Source: Pseudomonas sp. P5_109
GTDB lineage: Bacteria > Pseudomonadota > Gammaproteobacteria > Pseudomonadales > Pseudomonadaceae
Direction of reading: 5' to 3'
Assembly: GCF_034009455.1 (NCBI RefSeq)
Contig: NZ_CP125380.1
Coordinates: 5,982,501-6,046,500, forward strand
Length of the DNA: 64,000 bases
Shown: in pieces, positions 56,979 to 64,000 of the stretch
Layout: every line of letters begins with the position of its first letter
How positions within the stretch are numbered: position 1 is the first letter of the stretch
Made by a program: the position numbers and the translations under genes
Notes under the pieces: model-generated
The model's database searches: none
What the model was told of the DNA's origin: nothing
What the model saw: only the letters and a program-made list of their open reading frames with translations

Positions 56979-58312
56979 ACACGAGACCACGGCAAAAAGT
57001 CTTGATCGTCGATGACGAACCAGACATTCGCGAACTCCTGGAAATCACCCTGGGAAGGATGAAACTGGAGACGTTCAACGCCCGCAACGTCGGCGAAGCG
57101 CAATCCCTGCTAAAACGCGAAACCTTCGATCTATGCCTGACCGACATGCAGTTGCCGGATGGTACCGGCCTGGAGTTGGTGCAACACATCCAGCAACGCC
57201 ACCCTCAGGTCCAGGTGGCAATGATCACCGCTTACGCCAGTCTCGAAACCGCAATCAACGTGCTCAAGGCCGGGGCGTTCGACTTCCTGACCAAACCGGT
57301 GGACCTTACGCGCCTGCGTGAACTGGTCACCAGCGCCCTGGTGCTTCCTGTCCGCGGGGTCGGCATCGATCGTCGCTTGCTGGGCGACTCATTGCCCATG
57401 CGCAACCTGCGCAAACACATCAGCAAACTGGCCAGCAGCCATGCGACGGTCTACATCAGTGGAGAATCCGGTAGCGGCAAGGAGTTGGTCGCGCGCCTGA
57501 TCCATGATCAAAGCCCTCGCGCCAATCAGCCGTTCATCCCGATCAACTGCGCGGCGATTCCCTCCGAACTGTTGGAGAGCGAGTTTTTCGGCCATCGCAA
57601 AGGCAGTTTCAGCGGCGCTATCGAAGACAAACCCGGCCTGTTCCAGACGGCACACGGCGGTACCCTGCTGCTCGACGAAGTGGCTGACCTGCCGTTGACC
57701 ATGCAAGTCAAACTGCTGCGCGCGATTCAGGAGAAAGCCGTACGCAGTGTCGGCGGACAGCAGGAAGTGGCGGTGGATGTGCGCATTCTCTGCGCCACCC
57801 ACAAGGACCTTGGCGCTGAAGTCGCCGCCGGACGATTTCGCCATGACCTTTACTACCGCTTGAACGTGATCGAACTCCGGGTACCGCCCTTGCGCGAGCG
57901 TCGTGATGACATCGAAATGCTCGCCAACTACATACTCAAGCGACTGGCCGCCGATTCCGGTCAACCCGCGACGAGACTCCGCCCCCAAGCCCTCGATGCA
58001 CTGAAAAGCTATCGCTTCCCGGGTAATGTGCGGGAACTGGAAAACATGCTCGAACGAGCGCACACATTGTGTGAGAACAATCAGATCGAAGCCGGCGACC
58101 TGCGCCTGGCTGAAGGCAACTGTGGGGCTGAAAGTGGCGTGCCGGACCTGACCCGGATCGACAACCTGGAAACCTACCTGGAAAACGTCGAACGCCAACT
58201 GCTGCTCCAGGCCCTGGAAGAAACCCGCTGGAACCGCACGGCGGCGGCTCAGCGGTTGAATCTGTCATTCAGGTCGATGCGTTACAGGCTCAAGAAGTTT
58301 GGCCTGGATTGA
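56975..58312 (+). CDS. pilR: PilR, NtrC-family response regulator of type IV pilus genes
   Basis: The 445-residue protein, the length I recall for P. aeruginosa PilR, has a receiver domain (VLIVDDEPDIRELLEITLG; phospho-Asp near 57 in CLTDMQLPDG). Its AAA+ domain has Walker A GESGSGKELVARL and Walker B GGTLLLDEVADLP. The Fis HTH reads RWNRTAAAQRLNLSFRSMRY. The sigma-54 contact loop reads GSFSGA at 210-215, with Ser in place of the near-invariant Thr. The start is TTG 56975, overlapping the pilS stop; no ATG fits. Without PilS its phosphorylation source is unclear. Confidence 0.93.
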   Translation: MNTRPRQKVLIVDDEPDIRELLEITLGRMKLETFNARNVGEAQSLLKRETFDLCLTDMQLPDGTGLELVQHIQQRHPQVQVAMITAYASLETAINVLKAGAFDFLTKPVDLTRLRELVTSALVLPVRGVGIDRRLLGDSLPMRNLRKHISKLASSHATVYISGESGSGKELVARLIHDQSPRANQPFIPINCAAIPSELLESEFFGHRKGSFSGAIEDKPGLFQTAHGGTLLLDEVADLPLTMQVKLLRAIQEKAVRSVGGQQEVAVDVRILCATHKDLGAEVAAGRFRHDLYYRLNVIELRVPPLRERRDDIEMLANYILKRLAADSGQPATRLRPQALDALKSYRFPGNVRELENMLERAHTLCENNQIEAGDLRLAEGNCGAESGVPDLTRIDNLETYLENVERQLLLQALEETRWNRTAAAQRLNLSFRSMRYRLKKFGLD

Positions 58313-58318
58313 CCCTCT

Positions 58319-58390
58319 CTTCGCGAGCAAGCCCGCTCCCACACCGGATTTGCGATCGACACAAACCTCATGTGGGAGCGCGAAGAGGCC
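58319..58390. repeat. Degenerate REP pair
   Basis: CTTCGCGAGCAAGCCCGCTC is followed by a 35-base loop and then ATGTGGGAGCGCGAAGAGG, in which the middle GGCTTGCT of the second unit is deleted. The orientation is tail-to-tail, like the copy at 31833. Confidence 0.8.
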
Positions 58391-58414
58391 CTGTCAGTCA
58401 ACAACCCTCTAAAA

Positions 58415-59515
58415 TCAGAGTCGCCCGGCAGGCGCATAAGGCGCCGGATCGATGATCGGCGCACGGCCCAGCATCACATCGGCAAACAACTGGCATGACG
58501 CCGGCGCCAACACCAGGCCGTTACGGTAATGCCCGCAGTTAAGCCAGAGCCCGTCAAACCCCGGCACCGGGCCGATATAAGGAATGCCCTCGGGTGAACC
58601 CGGGCGCAAGCCAGCCCAATGTCCCACCACTTCGGCATCGGCCAGCGCCGGGATCAACTCCACCGCGGACGCCTTCAGGCTTTCCAGCGCCGACCCGGTT
58701 GGCGTCTTGTCAAAGCCTTCATGCTCCAGCGTACTGCCGATCAGTATGTGCCCGTCGCGCCGGGGAATCGCATAACGGCCCTTGGCCAGGACCATGCTCG
58801 GCAGGAAATCCGCCGCACACTTGTAGAGAATCATCTGCCCTTTCACCGGCTCGACCGGCAGCGTCAGATCAAGACACTTGAGCAAATCACCGCTCCAGGC
58901 CCCCGCCGTCAGGACGACTTGATCGCCCAGGACAGCACCTGTGGAGGTCTGCACGCCAACCACTTTATTGCCGTCACGAACAAACCCGCTGACTTCACAC
59001 TGCTCATGGATCGTCACGTTCGGCAGCGCCAGCAAAGCAGCCTTGAGAGACTTCACTAGCCGCGGATTGCGCACGTTGGCGACGTCGGCCATGTAGATCG
59101 CCCGGGAAAAACCGCTGCCCAGTACCGGCACGGCGTCGTGTGCTGCCGAGATATCAACAGCACTCAATGGACGGTTTTCCCGGGCAGCCCATGCCAGGGC
59201 TTCAGCCTCGTCATCCAGATCCAGCCAGTACAGACCGGTGGTGTGCACCTCAGGATCAACGCCGGTAGCGGCAAACAAGCGCTCGCCCAGTTGTGGATAA
59301 AAGTCCTGGGACCAGTGAGCCAACGCGGTGACCGCCGGGCTGTAGCGCCACGGGTAAAGTGGCGAAACGATACCGCCGCCGGCCCAGGACGACTCCTGGC
59401 CGACGTTGGAGCGATCCAGCAGCACAACGCTTTGCACCTCGGAGGCGAGGTTGAAGGCCGTCAGCAAGCCAATCACCCCACCGCCGACAATCACCACTTG
59501 CTGTTGCCTGGTCAT
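58415..59515 (-). CDS. thiO: Glycine oxidase ThiO
   Basis: The 366-residue FAD-dependent DAO-type oxidase oxidises glycine to the imine used for the thiazole of thiamine. It has the dinucleotide motif VVIVGGGVIGLLTAFNLA near the start, SWAGGGIVSPLYPWRY, and the C-terminal HWAGLRPGSPEGIPYIGP with NCGHYRNGLVLAPAS. The ATG at 59515 is preferred to TTG 59527. It sits between pilR and pilE, as in P. aeruginosa. Confidence 0.93.
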   Translation of the reverse strand: MTRQQQVVIVGGGVIGLLTAFNLASEVQSVVLLDRSNVGQESSWAGGGIVSPLYPWRYSPAVTALAHWSQDFYPQLGERLFAATGVDPEVHTTGLYWLDLDDEAEALAWAARENRPLSAVDISAAHDAVPVLGSGFSRAIYMADVANVRNPRLVKSLKAALLALPNVTIHEQCEVSGFVRDGNKVVGVQTSTGAVLGDQVVLTAGAWSGDLLKCLDLTLPVEPVKGQMILYKCAADFLPSMVLAKGRYAIPRRDGHILIGSTLEHEGFDKTPTGSALESLKASAVELIPALADAEVVGHWAGLRPGSPEGIPYIGPVPGFDGLWLNCGHYRNGLVLAPASCQLFADVMLGRAPIIDPAPYAPAGRL

Positions 59516-59571
59516 GTTCTGATCCAATCGTTAAATAGACAGAGGGTGCAAAAGGCACCCGAAAAAGAATC

Positions 59572-59973
59572 TCAGCGCCCCCAGCAGTCTTTGCTGGTCA
59601 GGCCGGATTTTGCGTTGACCATGCCCAGGACACCAGTGTTGGTGATGGTCAGATCACCGCACTTGTCAGCAGCCATGCTCGAGCCAGCCTTGCGCACCGC
59701 CGTCAGCAGAAAGGTCTGGTCGGTCAGGGTCGGTGTGATGCTGTAGTAATCATTGCCAGCACTGAGGCCCGTCGCATCGGTGTAGACATTTTTCTGCGAA
59801 TAGAAACGCTCCAGGAGCTGCGCCTGCTCCGAGAGCAGACCGGTCACTTCTGCGCGACGGCCCTTGTTCAGGTACTCGGTGAAACTCGGGGCGGCAATGG
59901 TCATGACAATCCCGATGATCGCAATCACGATCATGATTTCGATCAGGGTAAAACCGCGGTTGGAACTACGCAT
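59572..59973 (-). CDS. pilE: Minor pilin PilE
   Basis: The 133-residue prepilin begins MRSSNRGFTLIEIMIVIAIIG, with PilD cleavage after Gly7 and Glu at +5. The soluble part has LLSEQAQLLERFYSQKNVYT, typical of PilE, and two cysteines (DKCGDLTI, SKDCWGR). Minor pilins prime pilus assembly. It is the last gene of the fimU-pilV-pilW-pilX-orf-pilE unit. Confidence 0.9.
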   Translation of the reverse strand: MRSSNRGFTLIEIMIVIAIIGIVMTIAAPSFTEYLNKGRRAEVTGLLSEQAQLLERFYSQKNVYTDATGLSAGNDYYSITPTLTDQTFLLTAVRKAGSSMAADKCGDLTITNTGVLGMVNAKSGLTSKDCWGR

Positions 59974-59987
59974 GCCTCAACTCTCAC

Positions 59988-60374
59988 TTACTGTATTTGT
60001 CGCCACATGATGCGACGGCTGCCGCCGGATTTTTCCATCCCCGGACTATCGTCGCCAGCGGAATTGTCGCTGGCGTCCTGTGTTGAATGCTCTCCAACAA
60101 AGATCACGCCTTCGGACAGCGAGTCGACGTTGTCGACCACGCCATCTTCGTTGCTGTCGAGCATCTTAACGCTGATCGCCTCGGGCAGCTTCAGGCAGAC
60201 AGCTTTCAAGCCCTGATTGCCGTGGTAGAACCCGTACCAGTTGCCATTCGCCAGGCAGGTTGGCCGGTTCAGCGCTGGCGAATCCGCCGGCGCAGCTGCG
60301 TGCGCCGACACCGACAGGCCAAGCGCGGTTACAACACCGACCAGTGCTGACCACAGTCGCTCAGTACTTCGCAT
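59988..60374 (-). CDS. Exported 128-residue protein in the place of pilY1/pilY2
   Basis: The protein has a signal peptide (STERLWSALVGVVTALGL, then SAHA cleavage region) and a short mature domain. That domain contains an EF-hand-like loop, DSNEDGVVDNVDS, and an unusual hydrophilic tail ending RRIMWRQIQ. It is not a prepilin. In P. aeruginosa this slot holds the roughly 1160-residue PilY1 (with a calcium loop) and PilY2. This may be an unrelated small protein or a shrunken PilY1 derivative; I cannot tell. Its start overlaps pilX by 14 bases, so it is part of the operon. Confidence 0.75.
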   Translation of the reverse strand: MRSTERLWSALVGVVTALGLSVSAHAAAPADSPALNRPTCLANGNWYGFYHGNQGLKAVCLKLPEAISVKMLDSNEDGVVDNVDSLSEGVIFVGEHSTQDASDNSAGDDSPGMEKSGGSRRIMWRQIQ

Positions 60375-60840
60375 AGATACTCTCCACCACACTGCGCGAG
60401 TGACCCGCGATGCCGACTGCCGTCACCCGATACAAGGTCGCCTGGGTATTGATGGGCACAATCACCGCACCCCGGCTGTCGCCGATGTTTTGCACCCCAT
60501 AAAAGCCATTGCCCGAGGCAACCCAGGTCACTCCGGAAGAGGCGTTGAAACCGGCAGCGGTAATGCTCGAGGACTCGGAGGGCGGTGCACATTGAATGAT
60601 GCCGCTGCAAACAGGAAGTGCATAACTGTCCCTTTGCACCGTACTTTCTCCCACCCGCAATGCGGCTTCGGCACTCTGAAATGACTGGTTGCGCAAGGCG
60701 ACGCTGCCGGCCATTTTTTCCTGCAGGGTGGCACTCTGCATCGATGAAAGACCAATCAGCGTCAACAAGAGCAAGAACACCAGACTGACCAGCAACGCCA
60801 TGCCGCGCTGGGTGCAATACGTCATGGGAGAGCGATTCAT
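60361..60840 (-). CDS. pilX: Minor pilin PilX
   Basis: The 159-residue protein starts with a PilX-type N-terminus (CTQRGMALLVSLVFLLLLTL; Gly before Met, no Glu+5 as is usual for this group) and the motif QEKMAGSVALRNQSFQSAEAAL. The four-gene order pilV-pilW-pilX supports the name. pilW ends 10 bases upstream. Confidence 0.9.
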   Translation of the reverse strand: MNRSPMTYCTQRGMALLVSLVFLLLLTLIGLSSMQSATLQEKMAGSVALRNQSFQSAEAALRVGESTVQRDSYALPVCSGIIQCAPPSESSSITAAGFNASSGVTWVASGNGFYGVQNIGDSRGAVIVPINTQATLYRVTAVGIAGHSRSVVESIYAKY

Positions 60841-60850
60841 CGGCCCCCCC

Positions 60851-61558
60851 TCATGGCAAGCGATTGCGCAGAGCGGCAACCACGTTGAAGGTTTGATCGC
60901 TCACCCGGTGGTTCGGATCGGTGAGGGTCAGGCTCAGGCGAACGCTTCGAATCAGCGCAGGGTCCGGCGGGTTGCTGCTGTAGCGTGAAGCAGCCAGGTC
61001 AGTGGCCGTGCTGGCCAGGCCGAAGCTCACGTCAAACGCCTCCACGTGGTCCACCAGTACCTGTGGATTGGCATCCCCTCCCTTCAGGAGCAGTTGGTTG
61101 TTGCTGAAGCTGTAAGTCAGCTGCCGTATCGGAAAGGCCAGTTCCCCTGCCACCGGGGTCCGGCTTTTGCTGTAGGCCGTCGAATGGCTTCGACAATCGG
61201 AAAGAACGGTCCAGTCCGGGCTGCTGCCGTTGCCACCCACATCCGTCGTCACCAGAGTCAACTTGCGGCCGCCATTGTCCCAGCGAATCGGCGTTAGCTG
61301 ACTGGCATGGAAATCGCGCTTATTACTCGCATCGGTGATCGTTTCCAGGCAACCGAACATCCCGACCATGCGGATTTCCTGAATCATTTTGCTCAACGCA
61401 AAACGTGCGTCCTCCTGGATGTTCGCGGCCGCATTCTGGCTGAGATAAGTGTTCTTGGCCGCGATGAAAACCTGCACCACGCCCAGCACTACGATCAGGC
61501 TCAAGGCCAGGGCGATCAGCAACTCGACCAGGCCAAAACCTCTGCTGCGGCGACTCAC
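60851..61558 (-). CDS. pilW: Minor pilin PilW
   Basis: The 235-residue prepilin-like protein has RRSRGFGLVELLIALALSLI at the start, then IQEDARFALSKMIQEIRMVG, characteristic of PilW. The PilD site is Gly-Phe with Glu at +5. It begins with GTG within the end of pilV (GTGA overlap). It is shorter than the P. aeruginosa protein. Confidence 0.9.
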   Translation of the reverse strand: MSRRSRGFGLVELLIALALSLIVVLGVVQVFIAAKNTYLSQNAAANIQEDARFALSKMIQEIRMVGMFGCLETITDASNKRDFHASQLTPIRWDNGGRKLTLVTTDVGGNGSSPDWTVLSDCRSHSTAYSKSRTPVAGELAFPIRQLTYSFSNNQLLLKGGDANPQVLVDHVEAFDVSFGLASTATDLAASRYSSNPPDPALIRSVRLSLTLTDPNHRVSDQTFNVVAALRNRLP

Positions 61559-62004
61559 GGGACCGCCACCGGATCGACGGCCGTGCGGCTGGTCAGAACG
61601 AAGCTGCGCCGCGAGTCGGCAGCATTCGCAGCCCGTGAGTCGTCCCAGGTAATCGTGATGGTGTACACCTGCTGATTGACGGTGACACTGCCCGTCGCGG
61701 TGGCGCCGAGTGAGCTGACAATGTTGGCGTTGAAATCAAACAAGTCCTGATCCCGGGTAACGTCCGGGTTGCCCGAAGCGGGTGGCGAAATGGTGTAGTC
61801 CGCAGCGGCGTTGGCGCGAATGCGGTCCATCATGTCGTAGGCGATAAAGCTGGCCTGACTGGTCATGCGCGCGCTGTCCGTGTACTTCAGCGCATTGAGC
61901 TGAAACGCCGCCGCCCCCAGCAACCCCACTCCCAGAATGACCAACGCCACCAGGACTTCGATCAGCGTCACGCCCTTTTGCCTGCCTTGCATCCCTGCCG
62001 TCAT
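61555..62004 (-). CDS. pilV: Minor pilin PilV
   Basis: The 149-residue prepilin has GRQKGVTLIEVLVALVILGV and the PilV motif GLLGAAAFQLNALKYTDSAR followed by AYDMMDRIRAN. Its ATG overlaps the fimU stop by four bases. A longer GTG start at 62043 lies inside fimU and is less likely. Confidence 0.92.
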   Translation of the reverse strand: MTAGMQGRQKGVTLIEVLVALVILGVGLLGAAAFQLNALKYTDSARMTSQASFIAYDMMDRIRANAAADYTISPPASGNPDVTRDQDLFDFNANIVSSLGATATGSVTVNQQVYTITITWDDSRAANAADSRRSFVLTSRTAVDPVAVP

Positions 62005-62474
62005 CCGCAACTTCCGCCCAATAGAATTCGTCCGTTCAAACACACTGCGAGCGTCCTGCTCTGTGCCCCCCGTCCATAACTGATCACGACCTCCGAAGAC
62101 GGTGATGACAATCCGCCCATACTGTTGAAATCGATGGCCGTGACGCCTGAGGTTAGCGTCAGAGTTGCGCCGCTGCTCATTGCCGGAACAACCCGTAATA
62201 CATTGGCCAAAACGCCAGTACCGTCATAGACCGCCAGCTCGCCATTCCAGGCATCTGCGCCAGCCGTCGGACGCACGCGCGTGACATTGCCCCGATCGAT
62301 GGCTTCGAGCCGGGCAAAATTGAGCGCTCGCCGCAGGTCAGCGATTTCGGTGTCAGCCCTCGTTGTTTGCGTCGAGCGGGTAAACGCCGGGACAGCCAGG
62401 GTCAGCAAAACCAGAAGGATCGCGATCGCGACCAGCAACTCGATCAGCGTGAAACCTTTTGTACGATGATCCAT
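62001..62474 (-). CDS. fimU: Minor pilin FimU (GspH/FimT type)
   Basis: The 157-residue prepilin begins DHRTKGFTLIELLVAIAILL after the start Met. It has the GspH pattern in ADLRRALNFARLEAIDRGN and a C-terminal CLNGRILLGGSCG disulfide loop. It is the first gene of the minor-pilin unit. FimU and FimT are paralogues; the name follows gene order. Confidence 0.85.
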   Translation of the reverse strand: MDHRTKGFTLIELLVAIAILLVLLTLAVPAFTRSTQTTRADTEIADLRRALNFARLEAIDRGNVTRVRPTAGADAWNGELAVYDGTGVLANVLRVVPAMSSGATLTLTSGVTAIDFNSMGGLSSPSSEVVISYGRGAQSRTLAVCLNGRILLGGSCG

Positions 62475-62604
62475 CGGGGCCTTCTGTTTCCTTCGGCTAT
62501 ACCTGCATTTGCGCGGCACAACATTCGAGCGATGCGGTGCGTTTGCGTTGCCATTTCGCGCGCAGGGATTGCGCGAGCCACAGCACGCCACGGAGGGAGA
62601 TGTC

Positions 62605-63144
62605 ATGCGGCAACAAGGCTTCAGCCTGCTCGAACTGCTCATGGGACTGGCAATTACAGGAATTGTTCTGCAACTGGTCAGTCCGGCGTTCGCAACGCTG
62701 ATCGAGTCGAACCAGCGGGAGCAAGCGGCACAGGCACTGTTCAGTGGTATTCGCACCGCTCGCACTGAAGCCATCGTGCGCAACCAGGCCGTGGTGATTC
62801 ACAGCATCAATGGTGACTGGAGCCACGGCTGGCGGATGATTCTGGATATCAGCGGCAAGGGGGAGATGGACAGCGACAATCCACTGCTGGCCGAACGCCA
62901 GGGAAACGCACGAGTGTCGATTGTCGGAAACGGCCCGGTCGAAAGCTCAATACGCTTCAGAGGTCAGGGCGAGTCACTGATTGGCGGGACATTACACATT
63001 TGCGCAGTTCGCGAACCGGTGAGCCAACATCAAGTGGTGTTGGCACGGACCGGTCGCGTCAGCCTGCGCAGCGACAAGGCCGCGCATCCGTTATGCGAAG
63101 CAAGGCAAAAAATCAGGTCAGCGAGCGAACGCGCAGTTCTTTAG
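62605..63144 (+). CDS. fimT: FimT-type pseudopilin (GspH family)
   Basis: The 179-residue prepilin begins [20 protein letters not shown] with GGAGGGAGA upstream, and has [20 protein letters not shown] in the soluble part. In some bacteria FimT binds DNA during natural transformation; the basic tail ([20 protein letters not shown]) may be relevant. It is divergent from fimU, and its 3' end overlaps the 3' end of ispH by 32 bases. Confidence 0.86.
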   Translation: MRQQGFSLLELLMGLAITGIVLQLVSPAFATLIESNQREQAAQALFSGIRTARTEAIVRNQAVVIHSINGDWSHGWRMILDISGKGEMDSDNPLLAERQGNARVSIVGNGPVESSIRFRGQGESLIGGTLHICAVREPVSQHQVVLARTGRVSLRSDKAAHPLCEARQKIRSASERAVL

Positions 63145-64000
63145 GCATTGAGAACGTGATGTTCTCCTCGCGACCGGCCAGTTCATCGGCACCGGTGGCA
63201 CCCCAGGCCTGCAACTGCTCGATCACGCCGCGCACCAGGACTTCCGGAGCGGATGCGCCAGCGGTGATACCGATACGCTCGACGCCGTCGAACCAGCTCT
63301 TCTGCAGGTCTTCGGCGCCGTCGATCAGGTAAGCCGGAGTGGACATGCGCTCTGCCAATTCGCGCAAGCGGTTGGAGTTGGAGCTGTTAGGGCTGCCGAC
63401 CACCAGCACCACGTCGCACTCGTCAGCCAGTTGCTTGACCGCGTCCTGACGGTTTTGCGTGGCGTAGCAAATGTCGTCCTTGCGCGGTCCACCGATGGCC
63501 GGGAAACGCGAACGCAGCGCGTCGATAACACGGCTGGTGTCGTCCATCGACAAGGTGGTCTGAGTCACGAAGGCAAGCTTTTCAGGGTTGTTCACCTGCA
63601 ATGCCGCCACATCTTTCTCGTCTTCAACCAGATAGATCGCGCCGCCATTGCTGGCATCGTACTGACCCATGGTGCCTTCGACTTCCGGATGACCGGCGTG
63701 GCCGATGAGAATGCATTCACGGCCATCGCGGCTGTAGCGCGCCACTTCGATGTGGACTTTGGTCACCAGCGGGCACGTGGCGTCGAACACTTTCAGGCCA
63801 CGACCAGCCGCTTCGCTGCGCACGGCCTGGGAAACGCCGTGGGCACTGAAGATCACGATGACGTCATCCGGCACCTGATCCAGCTCTTCGACGAAGATAG
63901 CCCCACGGGAGCGCAGGTCCTCGACAACGAATTTGTTGTGAACCACTTCGTGGCGCACGTAGATCGGCGGCCCGAAGACTTCCAGGGCGCGGTTGACGAT
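63113..64000 (-). CDS. ispH: 4-hydroxy-3-methylbut-2-enyl diphosphate reductase (N-terminus cut by window edge)
   Basis: The visible 295 residues start [20 protein letters not shown], so about 20 residues, including the first iron-sulfur Cys, lie beyond the window. The other two cluster cysteines are in [12 protein letters not shown] and [11 protein letters not shown]. The HxxH-like substrate residues ([21 protein letters not shown]) are also present. It makes IPP and DMAPP, the last MEP-pathway step. It was formerly called lytB. Confidence 0.96.
   Translation of the reverse strand: MVNRALEVFGPPIYVRHEVVHNKFVVEDLRSRGAIFVEELDQVPDDVIVIFSAHGVSQAVRSEAAGRGLKVFDATCPLVTKVHIEVARYSRDGRECILIGHAGHPEVEGTMGQYDASNGGAIYLVEDEKDVAALQVNNPEKLAFVTQTTLSMDDTSRVIDALRSRFPAIGGPRKDDICYATQNRQDAVKQLADECDVVLVVGSPNSSNSNRLRELAERMSTPAYLIDGAEDLQKSWFDGVERIGITAGASAPEVLVRGVIEQLQAWGATGADELAGREENITFSMPKELRVRSLT

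Overview
The window is chromosomal DNA of a Pseudomonas, most likely of the P. fluorescens group. The evidence is the cbrA-cbrB-crcZ-pcnB-folK-panBC order, a PrrF-type small RNA, genus-typical small genes (DUF2790, DUF3094, PP0621 family), the bamD/pilR/thiO/ispH neighbourhood known from P. aeruginosa, and eleven copies or relics of the GGGAGCGGGCTTGCTCGC-type REP doublets (REPINs) common in fluorescent pseudomonads. I see 62 protein genes (two cut by the window edges), one clear pseudogene, four tRNAs, two regulatory RNAs, no complete insertion sequence, no prophage and no CRISPR array.

Layout. 1-9.7 kb (minus strand): periplasmic methionine sulfoxide reductase msrPQ, pssA, the branched-chain amino acid operon ilvI-ilvN-ilvC with a long untranslated leader, and mrcB with a TPR lipoprotein (LpoP-like) and a YqcC-like gene. 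9.8-16.9 kb: a two-domain kinase-like protein, a pentapeptide protein, a TfoX-like protein, a PrrF small RNA with its Fur-box promoter, a Rieske protein, sfsA, an aminotransferase, dksA and gluQ. 17-26.8 kb: the carbon-control module (small upstream gene, cbrA, cbrB, a CbrB-type operator, a sigma-54 promoter, crcZ), then pcnB-folK and panB-panC-panD. 27-36.4 kb: pgi, acs and less characterised genes including a DUF748 giant. 36.6-40.8 kb: a BON-domain protein and pilA, each with a sigma-54 promoter, then pilC-pilD-coaE-yacG. 41-46.8 kb: a permease, a LysR regulator and an aromatic-acid uptake set (OprD-family porin, benE, benK). 47-56.6 kb: DUF1780, MOSC, DUF3094, ndh, a tRNA cluster (Asn-Pro-Lys-Pro), clpB with a heat-shock promoter, pgeF, rluD and bamD. 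56.6-64 kb: pilS relic, pilR, thiO, minor pilin genes and ispH.

Two themes stand out. First, carbon catabolite control: the CbrB/RpoN-driven decoy RNA crcZ carries several A-rich CA motifs, and matching motifs sit at the ribosome binding regions of acs, benK and the OprD porin gene. Regulator and likely Hfq/Crc targets are therefore in one window. Second, the type IV pilus loci look eroded. The ATPase gene pilB is absent between pilA and pilC. The sensor gene pilS survives only as a short relic with an in-frame stop and an internal deletion. PilR has Ser where the sigma-54-contacting Thr of the GAFTGA loop normally lies. The large pilY1 gene is missing from the minor-pilin operon, its place taken by a 128-residue protein. 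pilA, pilC, pilD, pilR and the minor pilins are otherwise intact.
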